From the NCBI RefSeq assembly GCF_003324165.1, contig NW_025407846.1, positions 1 through 64,000 on the forward strand: DNA of 64,000 nucleotides, in the 5' to 3' direction. A program made the translations under genes and the position numbers. This document shows, piece by piece, positions 31,461-40,582 of this stretch (position 1 is its first letter; every line of letters begins with the position of its first letter). Below the pieces are notes generated by a model, which did not search any database, was not told the origin of the DNA, and saw only the letters and a program-made list of their open reading frames with translations. The DNA is from Naegleria lovaniensis (lineage: Eukaryota; Heterolobosea; Eutetramitea; Acrasida; Naegleriidae).

Positions 31461-31670
31461 TATTTTTTTAGGACTTTACAAAACAATGGCTTTCAATCCT
31501 TGGCATCCAAGTACTGCGGGCTGTATTGAGAGATGTGACCCTGTTCTAATCAGTTAATTCCCAGATCTGTTATGAAGTGCTAACAAGAAAAAGGGATCAT
31601 CACAAGTTAATAATGATTCGTTTCAAGATTTACGACTTCCAGTTTTTGGACGACTAAATTCATAAAAAAA
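31461..31670. promoter_or_regulatory. Divergent promoter region, QCR7 / TOP3
   Basis: A 210-bp space between divergent starts, so both promoters and leaders must fit here. No specific motif recognised. Confidence 0.4.
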
Positions 31671-34600
31671 ATGACGCCAAAGCCCAAAGTGCTGGGGGTG
31701 GCTGAAAAGCCTGAAGCAGCCAAACAAATCGCAACAATTTTGAGCGGAAACAAATTCAAAAAGAGAGAAGGAAAATCCAAGTTTAACAAAGTCTTTGAGT
31801 TTGATTATAGGATGAACGGACAAGTAGTAACCATGTGCATTACCTCGGTGTTGGGCCATTTGATGGAGTTGGATTTCGAAGGTAAATTCCGATCATGGGC
31901 TTCTTGTGATCCGATGGTTTTGATGGATGTTTCAACACCAGTGATACGTACTGTTCCAGAGAAACATACAGATATTGAAAAGAACCTTGAAAATGAAGCC
32001 AGAAATGCAAGTAAATTAATATTATGGCTAGATTGTGATAGAGAAGGAGAAAATATTGCATTCGAGGTTGTTGATGTTTGCACACGAGTGAATAGAGCTC
32101 TATCTATTGACAACAATACAATTTTAAGAGCTAGATTTTCAGAATTTACGCCAGCAGCAATTAATAGGGCAATTAGAACTTTGGAAAGGCCAAACATTTT
32201 GGACAGTATGGCTGTGGATGCTCGACAAGAGTTGGATTTGAGAATTGGAGCAAGTTTTACTCGATTTCAATCAATGAGGCTACAAAAAAAGTTTCACGGT
32301 TTACCAGGAGATGTCATCAGTTATGGACCGTGCCAATTTCCTACTCTTGGGTTTGTGGTCAAGAGAGATTTACTTATCAAGAATTTCGAAAGCGAAAAAT
32401 TTTGGACCTTAAATTGCTGTCATGACATGGGAGAAGAGGGAAAAGCGCAATTTCTGTGGAAGAGAGGGCGATTGTTCGATCACTTGTCCTGTCTTATACT
32501 GTACGAGTTGTGTGTTGAAAATCCAACAGCAACAGTCACTCGAGTAGACAAAAAGAGAAGAACCAAACAACGACCAATACCTCTCAACACAATTGAACTC
32601 CAAAAATTGGCTTCTCAAAAGCTGAGAATGAGCTCACATGACACAATGAAGGTAGCAGAGTCATTGTACAATAAGGGATTCATCAGTTATCCTAGAACAG
32701 AGACAAATAATTATAATCAATTTTCAGATGACGATTTGAAAAATTTAATTCAGGAACACTCTTCAAATCCAATTTGGGGGCAATATGCAGCAGACTTGCT
32801 GAACGGAGGTTATCGAAAACCAACCAGTGGCAAACAAGACGACAAGGCTCACCCTCCTATTCACCCTCTCAAAGGATCTTGTCAGGCTCCCGATCAGAAA
32901 GAACAAGATTTGTACGAGTTAATATCAAGACATTTTCTTGCATGTTGCTCTCAAGATGCATTGGGATCAGAAACTAAGGTTCATATTGTCGTTGCTAACG
33001 AAGAGTTTACCTGCTCTGGATTGATGGTTGAACAAAAGAATTATCTCGAGATTTGGAAGTATGACAAATGGTCAGACAAGAGCATTCCAGTATTTCAACA
33101 AAATCAACAATTTGTTCCCACTTCACTCCTGATGGATGAAGGCGAAACAAGACCGCCACCACACCTTTCTGAATCAGATCTCATTTCGGCCATGGATTCT
33201 AATGGCATTGGAACTGATGCTACGGTAGCTCAACATATCAAAACCATTCAAGACAGAGGATATGTGATCAAGAGAGGCAACCGATTTGAAGCAAGTAATT
33301 TAGGTATAGCACTTTTACAGGGCTATGATCTAATTGGATATGAACTGTCAACACCTAATCTGCGAGCAAAAATGGAAAAGGATATGGTGTGCATCAGTCA
33401 AGGTCAAATCACCAAAGATGCCGTCATTAATCAAAGCTTGGCCATGTACAAACATGTATTCATGCAAATTTGTAAATCAGCCCATTTATTGGACAAGGCT
33501 GTTCAACAACACTTCAAACCCATCGGAGAATCGGGTCAAAGTAAGGTCTTGGTGAGATCTTTCTCAATGTGTGGCTGTGGGAACAGCATGGATTTGAAGG
33601 AACAAGATGGACATCGCTTTTTATTTTGTAAAAATTGTAAAGAGGCATACAATTTGCCAAGTAAGTGTGAATATGAGAGCATTTCAGATCAGTGTCCGCT
33701 CTGTAACTTCCAAGTACTGAACGTCACGACCCAGAAAAGCAATTACAACATCTGCCCAAATTGCTTTAACAATCCACCGGATTTAGAGAATGCAGGGGCA
33801 GAAACTTATGTCAATGGATTTCGATGTTACAACTGTACTTTTCAAGATTGTAAATACTCAAGGAAGAAAGAGGCATTTGTAAGAAACTGTCCAAAATGCT
33901 CCAAGAACATGGTAGTCAAACAAACGAAAGAAGGAAATTTCTATATTGGATGCAAAGGGTTTCCAGCATGCAGAACTTCTGTTTGGATGCCCAAATCCAT
34001 TACAGGAGTTGAAGCAACTTCTGAGAAGTGTTTGAACTGCAGTACAAGGTCAGATTCTGTATTCAAAACCAAGTTCAAAATTTCCAGAGATGGTACATTT
34101 CTTCCTTCTCATATTCAGTCAGAACATGTGACATGTGTTTTTTGTGACAGTGATTTTAACGAGATTTTTAATATCAGTCTTAGTGCTCTTAATCAGAACG
34201 ATTCCAATAACGAACATGGCTCTGTTGCCATCTACAATAACACCACCTCAGGAAGATCCAGAGCAGCACCTACCTCGCAGACAAGAACCTCTCCTCATGC
34301 AACAACATCACGTACAGCAACTACCCTGAGAAAAAGCCCATCAAACACAGGTAACCAAATTACCCTTGACAAAATGCTTGGCAAAAGAACTGGTAGGGAC
34401 TTTGGGAGTGGGTCACCCTCTGGACATTCATCAATGCCCTCTTCGACAGGATCACCAAGCAACACCTACAACAGGTCAGGTGCATCTGTCAATGCTTCTA
34501 AAGCTCCTCAACACATTCAACGTGGTAATTCAAATCAAAGCGGAAGTGAGGACAAGGTAAATTGTCCTCATTGTGGAGCTCTTGCAATCAAACTTGTATG

Positions 34601-34691
34601 TAAGAAGGCTGGTGATAATCAAGGAAGGCAATTCTGGAAGTGCCCCAACAAGGATGGTGATTGTCCAAAATTCTTCCAATGGGCAGATTAA
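31671..34691 (+). CDS. TOP3A: DNA topoisomerase III (type IA)
   Basis: This 1,006-residue type IA topoisomerase is a single exon. The TOPRIM part has Glu12 in 'VAEKPEAAKQ' and the acidic cluster D121-C-D123-R-E125-G-E127-N. The catalytic tyrosine is Tyr340 in 'FISYPRTET'. A region of four-Cys zinc fingers spans about 640-800 ('CPKCSKNMVV...CKGFPAC'). After a Ser/Thr-rich linker there is a GRF zinc finger at about 964-1004 ('CPHCGALAIK...FWKCPN...CPKFFQW'). Top3-alpha works with a RecQ helicase and RMI1 to dissolve double Holliday junctions; the multi-finger plus GRF tail points to the alpha paralogue. Start 31671 follows seven A. Confidence 0.93.
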   Translation: MTPKPKVLGVAEKPEAAKQIATILSGNKFKKREGKSKFNKVFEFDYRMNGQVVTMCITSVLGHLMELDFEGKFRSWASCDPMVLMDVSTPVIRTVPEKHTDIEKNLENEARNASKLILWLDCDREGENIAFEVVDVCTRVNRALSIDNNTILRARFSEFTPAAINRAIRTLERPNILDSMAVDARQELDLRIGASFTRFQSMRLQKKFHGLPGDVISYGPCQFPTLGFVVKRDLLIKNFESEKFWTLNCCHDMGEEGKAQFLWKRGRLFDHLSCLILYELCVENPTATVTRVDKKRRTKQRPIPLNTIELQKLASQKLRMSSHDTMKVAESLYNKGFISYPRTETNNYNQFSDDDLKNLIQEHSSNPIWGQYAADLLNGGYRKPTSGKQDDKAHPPIHPLKGSCQAPDQKEQDLYELISRHFLACCSQDALGSETKVHIVVANEEFTCSGLMVEQKNYLEIWKYDKWSDKSIPVFQQNQQFVPTSLLMDEGETRPPPHLSESDLISAMDSNGIGTDATVAQHIKTIQDRGYVIKRGNRFEASNLGIALLQGYDLIGYELSTPNLRAKMEKDMVCISQGQITKDAVINQSLAMYKHVFMQICKSAHLLDKAVQQHFKPIGESGQSKVLVRSFSMCGCGNSMDLKEQDGHRFLFCKNCKEAYNLPSKCEYESISDQCPLCNFQVLNVTTQKSNYNICPNCFNNPPDLENAGAETYVNGFRCYNCTFQDCKYSRKKEAFVRNCPKCSKNMVVKQTKEGNFYIGCKGFPACRTSVWMPKSITGVEATSEKCLNCSTRSDSVFKTKFKISRDGTFLPSHIQSEHVTCVFCDSDFNEIFNISLSALNQNDSNNEHGSVAIYNNTTSGRSRAAPTSQTRTSPHATTSRTATTLRKSPSNTGNQITLDKMLGKRTGRDFGSGSPSGHSSMPSSTGSPSNTYNRSGASVNASKAPQHIQRGNSNQSGSEDKVNCPHCGALAIKLVCKKAGDNQGRQFWKCPNKDGDCPKFFQWAD

Positions 34692-34813
34692 AGAGATCAT
34701 TTGTTCTCTTGTATGCTTAATAACCACATCTACTCTCGTACTGTTGAAATTCTGTTTCCTCTAGTTCATTGAGAACATGATTACTCCAAATATCTCACAA
34801 CCGTTAAGGATTG

Positions 34814-35719
34814 TTACTTATGACCTCCACAATACCAGTTAATTGAGGGCAAGTTTTTCAAATTCGTTCTCTCGTTCACAGAAATCCAGGTACATTGACA
34901 ACAATAGCTGGAAAAATCAGGAAAGTCCTTTTCTTCAAACCCTTTTTTCACAGTATCTGGATAATTGTTTCTGAAAAATAGATAGTTCACATCGGGTTTC
35001 CATTTCTTTCCATCAAAGATGGCGACTTTGAAATCGCATTTCATGCATCTCAAGTCGTTGCATCGCTTAAAAGTCGTGAACGAATTGATTCCTAAACTAT
35101 CCGAGTGGTTTCCAATGAAAACTGTTGAGCATTTTCTTGGAGTTTGCACAACAGGTTCATGATGTAACGTTGTATGGTAATTTCCCATATTGTTGTGAGG
35201 TGTTGTCAAAGCTGAGGAGCTGATCTTTTGGGGTGCCTGATGATTTCCTACATTGCTTGGAGAAAGAACCTTAAAAGCATTAACTTTGGAGAATGAATTC
35301 TTTTTCTTCACAAGAGGTGATACAGGTTCCTCCAATAACTCATTCATGATCTTATCTAGCTCGTGATGGTCTGAACTTTTCCTATTGGTCGGAGAATGTT
35401 GAGAAAATGGACTCAGATGCATTGGTCTCTTAAATGAAGACTCTCGTGTGAGAGGTTGAGCCTGGGCTGGTGGATAATTGACATTATTATTCAAATTGGA
35501 AAACAAATTATTCTTACTATTTCTATGGGATGGAGTGACAGTACTGATTATTGGAGAAGATGAAACATTTCGTGAGATTTCCTCAATTTTTGTTGTCACT
35601 GCTCTTTGAGGAGGAGTTGGCTGACTTGAGGGTCTCTCAATAATTTCCTCAATCTCGTCCATCAACTCATCCAAATCATAAGCAACTGCGTCCGAAGATG
35701 TATCCGAATATGTTGGCAT
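34814..35719 (-). CDS. CFAP418: CFAP418 (C8orf37) homologue, ciliary protein
   Basis: This 301-residue protein matches both ends of vertebrate CFAP418: an acidic N-terminus 'AYDLDELMDEIEEII' and a conserved C-terminal RMP-type domain with 'CNDLRCMKCDFKVAIFDGKKW', 'NYLFFRNNYPD', 'CCQCTW' and the ending 'NWYCGGHK'. The Cys pairs may bind metal. In mammals CFAP418 is at the ciliary base and photoreceptor disc membranes, and its loss causes retinal dystrophy and Bardet-Biedl-like disease. The middle (about 50-190) is low complexity and longer than in the human protein of about 207 residues. The first ATG is 35719; the frame upstream reaches only a TTG. It is head to head with DNAAF4 and converges on TOP3 (122 bp). 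Confidence 0.88.
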   Translation of the reverse strand: MPTYSDTSSDAVAYDLDELMDEIEEIIERPSSQPTPPQRAVTTKIEEISRNVSSSPIISTVTPSHRNSKNNLFSNLNNNVNYPPAQAQPLTRESSFKRPMHLSPFSQHSPTNRKSSDHHELDKIMNELLEEPVSPLVKKKNSFSKVNAFKVLSPSNVGNHQAPQKISSSALTTPHNNMGNYHTTLHHEPVVQTPRKCSTVFIGNHSDSLGINSFTTFKRCNDLRCMKCDFKVAIFDGKKWKPDVNYLFFRNNYPDTVKKGFEEKDFPDFSSYCCQCTWISVNERTNLKNLPSINWYCGGHK

Positions 35720-36112
35720 GGTCAAGTCTATTCTCTCGATACGGATTCTATTCGGATTTGGCAGTCCAACCAATCATTCAACGAATCACCTTCGGAACAA
35801 TCTCAATTTCAACAACGAATCGAGTACTGAGAAATGCCAATAGTAGTGTTCGATATACTGAATTTTAAGAGAGCTCCAACCTTTTTTGATCAGACCACTG
35901 TACACTTGGATGACAATGATGAAGACGATCGTTGTTGTACAAGTTTCAATTTTTTCTATTGTATTTGAGGAGACAAAGGCGGGAACATTTTCGAAACGTG
36001 CAAACTACAAAAAAAATAGGTCGATTTGTATTTCAAGACCACAAACGAATTTCGGAACGATTGATTCGTGGAGTGTAAAAGACGTTCACTTTTTTCTAAA
36101 CTGTAATACAAG
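35720..36112. promoter_or_regulatory. Shared divergent promoter region of CFAP418 and DNAAF4
   Basis: This 393-bp region separates the start codons of two ciliary genes. The string TTCGGAAC(A/G)AT occurs twice on the plus strand, at 35791 and 36051, and CAACGAATC-like words recur nearby. Whether these are regulator sites is inference. No ORF with support lies here. Confidence 0.5.
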
Positions 36113-38320
36113 ATGCCCATTACATTACCATATAGTTTTGATGAAACCGATGAGTTGGTGGTCATCCGAATTCATTTGAAGGGTGCCACTCGGAGTCAAA
36201 TGAGTGTCACTGTTGCCGATTGTTATGTAAAAGTCAATTGCCCTCCTCATCACTTTTTGGAGTTGGATTTGAAAGAGGAAATTGTGTTGGATGCTTCTGC
36301 TAGAGCACAACACAAAATTGAGGGTCACGATTTGGTGTTGCAATTTAGAAAGGTGGAGCGAAAACGTTGGGAGACAGCAGTGAGAATCATTGATGACAAC
36401 AATACGAAGGAAATGATTGAGAAGCGAAGAGTAGAGTCCATGGAAAGACTTCAAAAAATTGAGGAACAAGAACGAGAAGAAAAGAAAAAAGAAAAGTTGA
36501 AAGAAGAAAAACGGTTATTGGAAAAACATTGGGAGGATGAGAAGCAAAAACGGGAGGAAATTGAACGAAAAAAACAAATCGAAAGAGATCAAGCAGCTGT
36601 TGAATTGCAAGAATTTAAGAAGAAAGAAACCATAGTGTCAGATGTGAATGACAAGGATACGAGTGCACAACAAATAGTCTCATTACCACAACACCGTACA
36701 CAACCCATCATTGAAGATGTCACAGACGATCATGAAGAAGATGTTGCCGTCGATTCAAAAGCAGCTGCATACGAAAGATGTGAAGCTCCAGTTCGAGGTA
36801 CAGAAACTTCAACAATTAAGCTCTCATTTACTCCAAGAGCATTGCGAACTCCAGCACGAGAGGACAAGGATAGTGAAACTTTAAAGAAATTTGAAATTTG
36901 GAAACGAAAGAACAAAAAGTCTGAATTTGAGGATAGTGGTAAGTATTTCCAATTCACTTCATTGACTTGATTGTTTGGTGTTTCAGTTGTTTGGGTCATT
37001 GAGCGAGGTGACAAATTTATGAAAAAGCAAAACTTCTCTTCAGCAATTAGTGCCTACACAGAAGCATTGTCAATGGATTCCAACGCCATTTCTTGCTTAT
37101 CAAAGAGAGCTTCATGTTACTTTGAGCGTCAAGAATATCTCAAAGCTATTGAAGATTGCACTCAGTTCTTACAAACAGAGGCCAAACATGAGATGGATGT
37201 GGAAGATAAATATATTGCTCTCGCACTTATGACTCGAGCCAAGAGCTACCAAGAAATTGGAGATTTCAAAAAAGCGTTAGAAGATGCCAATTTAGCTTAC
37301 AAATTGGAAGCTACATTGGATTGTCAAAAAATTATTAAGCATCTCGAGAATCTTTTGTCTGATAACAATTCCACGATCAAAGACAAGGCAGAATTATTGA
37401 AGGAAGAGGGAGATGCTGAATATTTTGAGAAACGATTTGAGAAAGCCGTCTCATGCTACACGAATGCCATCAATCTCAAACCATTCTTTTTTAGAGCATA
37501 CAGCAATCGAGCTGCCTGCTATCTTCAATTGAACAAATTTTCCAATTGCATTGAAGACTGTACCTACATTTTAGAAAATATTCATTCCAAAGCAGCGGGA
37601 GAAACTGAACGAAAACAAAGTGCATCTCTCATTCTGAAATCATATACTCGAAGAGGAACGTGTTACTTCAAATTGGGTGATTTTCAAAGATCTTACAAGG
37701 ATTATGAACAAGCTTCGAGAATGGCTCCTGAAGATGACGACATTATGACAGACTTGGAACGAGTCAATAAGGAACTCACTTCACAACTTCAAGGAGATTG
37801 GCTCAAAAACACTGCTAACAATTTTTATTTAAATCAAGACTATGCTTCTGCGATTCATTCGTACACACTTGCCATTCAACTCGATAAGACGAATCCTGTG
37901 TATTATTCGAACAGAGCTCAATGCTATTTCAAGTTGGGTGATTATGTGAAATGTGTCAAGGATTGCAATCTGGCTCTTTCCGTGTTATCTGATGAAGATG
38001 AAAAGAAAGTGACAGAAATATTGAAGGAGGAAGAAGCTGGAATGGACAAGGAAACAAACAAGACGAAACCTGAATTTCCAACCAATCCAAAACTGACTCC
38101 AAAACTACAAACCAAACTCTATTTGAAGAGAGCTGCTGCTTACAAGGAGATGGAAGAATACGAAAGAGCATTCCTTGACATTAGGCGAGCTCAACAATTT
38201 GAACCTGACAATAAGGAAATCAAATCTGAATTTGAAAAAATCGAAGTATTGTACAATAACTGGAAGAAGGAACAGGATGAAAAAGCCAAAATAATTGAAG
38301 AGAAATCAAAAAATAAATAA
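36113..38320 (+). CDS. DNAAF4: Dynein axonemal assembly factor 4 (DYX1C1) homologue, two exons
   Basis: Exon 1 (36113-36938) and exon 2 (36987-38320) join over a 48-nt GTAAGT...TTTCAG intron in phase 1, giving 719 residues. A p23/CS domain fills residues 1-80 ('YVKVNCPPHHFLELDL'), followed by a Glu/Lys-rich coiled coil (about 105-185). The DYX1C1-specific motif 'IKLSFTPRALRTPARE' is near 240, then TPRs from about 290. DNAAF4 is an HSP90 co-chaperone that preassembles dynein arms in the cytoplasm. The protein is much longer than the human one (420 residues) because it carries two further TPR blocks; the last ends in a Lys/Glu tail. Its stop is 22 bp from the stop of the facing TauE gene. Confidence 0.88.
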
Positions 38321-38342
38321 TAGAAGATTTATATTCACAAGT

Positions 38343-40383
38343 TTAACATGGTGAGTGGAAGCCCATATACATGTTGTTCTATCAATCCATAAAAAATTTT
38401 GAATGATAATAACATGAAATATAAAGTTGCATCAGCCCAGGTAATAGAATTTCATGTATGAAAATTGTTGTGTGAGATCATAATATTGAAACACATAGTG
38501 AACATAGTCCACTTACCTGTAATCTAATCACTGCATTATAAATTCCAAAACCAGTCATACACAATGTTGAAATGAAAATAATCAAAGCCACACAAAACAC
38601 CACCAATGATTTTCGTTTCTTTGCAAACACAAAATGCAACAAAATCTGTCCAACCATTCCAGCCAACAATCCAAACACAAAGAACCACAACCCATAATCA
38701 AGAGGCAATGTTCCCAAAATTACAAACTGAATCGACGAAATTGAAGCTGTAAACAAAATCATAAATGATGCCGTTGCCGAGGCAACCAATGGATCCACAC
38801 CCAATGCCAACAACAATGGACCCTTAATCATTCCTCCTCCCACTCCCAATAAACCTGCCACTAATCCAGAAAATCCAGCAAAGAATGGATATGCACTCAC
38901 TGTCCACAATGTGTATCGAATATCTCCCTGAACAAATTTATATCCACTTCCAACCAATGCTTGACGTTCTTGATGTTTCTTCAATAAATAAACAGCCACT
39001 AAAATGGTAATAAAAATCATAATTGGAAACATGAGTGAAAACAAAACCCAATACCACGGAGAACAATATGGAATTTGTAACACACTGGGAGCTCCATGTC
39101 CACCTCTCATAATTGTTAATGCAAATACAATAATCCAACACAAAACTAGAATGAAAAGTTTCATGAAAGGAGTTCCTTTTTCTTCATGAATCAATTTTCG
39201 AGCGTAACGTTGTTTTTCTTCTTGTTCGATTTTTTCTTGTTCAATTTTTTCCAATTGATCTTCATCCAATAAAGAAGTTTCTAAAATATTGGAATTTCCG
39301 GGTTGAGGTGTGGAATTTTTAGGTCTGTCAAAGGTTGTCTCTGATTCTGAATCAGATTGAGGAGATTCTGTTTCATTGATTTGAGTATAATGTGCATCTG
39401 AAGAAGATGGATGATTCGATAAATGATTCGATCGAGAGGCAGATTCGGATTTCCACATTTGAACGGCTCGAATTGTGGTCGTAATGGTCATGATGGTTAA
39501 AATAATGGCACTTAATAAAACCATGAGCCATGCGGGAAACATGGTATTGAAAAGAACGCCAACCAAGACACCAATTAAGGACATGGGTTGTAATAAAAGT
39601 GTGACATCGTAATTGATGAGAGGTCGATCAGCGTGTGGATGTCTTTTCAATGAAAGTGCAATGAAATTAGAAATGGCTGAAAATTAGAAATATTGGTGTT
39701 TTGAATTCATTTCTCGTGAATGACAAGTGACAACACAAACACTTACCAGCACCAAATATCATAGTTTTTGAAATGGGTACAGCCAATTGAGGTGGAAATT
39801 GACCAGCTGCTTCCAACAATGGAACAATGACACCTCCTCCTCCAATTCCAGCCACAGAAGCCAACACACTTCCCAAAAAGGAAAATACCGTCGAAATGGC
39901 ATCCAAATACGAAAATCTTGGAAACAAATCCTTATGATAACAAATTCCTGCTTGAACATTGGATCCTTGTGGTGTCACATAATTATTTTGATAATTTGCA
40001 AAATCATTTCCAAAAATTGATCTTCTACATTGATTCATCGAACCAAACATGGAAGTACATTGTGTCGTATTGGTGCAAAAAGTACATTTTCCGATGAGAG
40101 GATCACAAATTAATTCTTCACCGCAATCACGAAGGTAGGTCTGTGTCGTGCAATTGTTTCCGAGAAATCGTTTCGAAAAGGTGAGTGATTCGACCATTAC
40201 GGAATGATTCAACAGGAAGAATAAAAATAAAAAGGAAGCACATAAGAAAATGAATGATGATGACGATGACGACGATCGGGTCATTCTGTTGGAGGGGAAA
40301 TAGTTTCGTTGTTGTTGTTGGGGTGATGGTTTTGCCACCAACATGGAAAAGAGATTGAAGGATGATGATGGCAGTGGAGACAT
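38343..40383 (-). CDS. TauE/SafE (sulfite exporter) family permease, three exons
   Basis: Minus-strand exons are 40383-39747, 39676-38517 and probably 38378-38343, with introns of 70 and 138 nt; the frame closes at 610 residues. An N-terminal hydrophobic segment (about 42-65) precedes a Cys-rich extracytoplasmic domain (about 70-150: 'CTTQTYLRDCGEELICDP'). The two TauE half-domains follow, each with its Gly motif: 'VAGIGGGGVIVPLL' and 'LLGVGGGMIKGPLLL'. Between them is an acidic Ser/Gln/Glu-rich cytosolic loop. About nine membrane helices are visible. The family exports sulfite or organosulfur anions; the substrate is not known. The last exon is the least certain: without splicing the protein would end 'CSLCVSIL'. 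Start 40383 follows six A. Confidence 0.82.
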
Positions 40384-40582
40384 TTTTTTGTGTTGTACAC
40401 GGGTGATGATGATTATGGTAAATTATGACAGTTGATCAATGAAGAGATTCGCTGCAACGGGTGAATGAACCAAATCATTGAATTTCCAGTTTCGTGTGTG
40501 CGAGTGTGTTGTTCTGTGATGATGAACATTTGATAGTGTATTCTCTAATTTAATGATTGGATGAGTCATGTATGTTTTTAAA

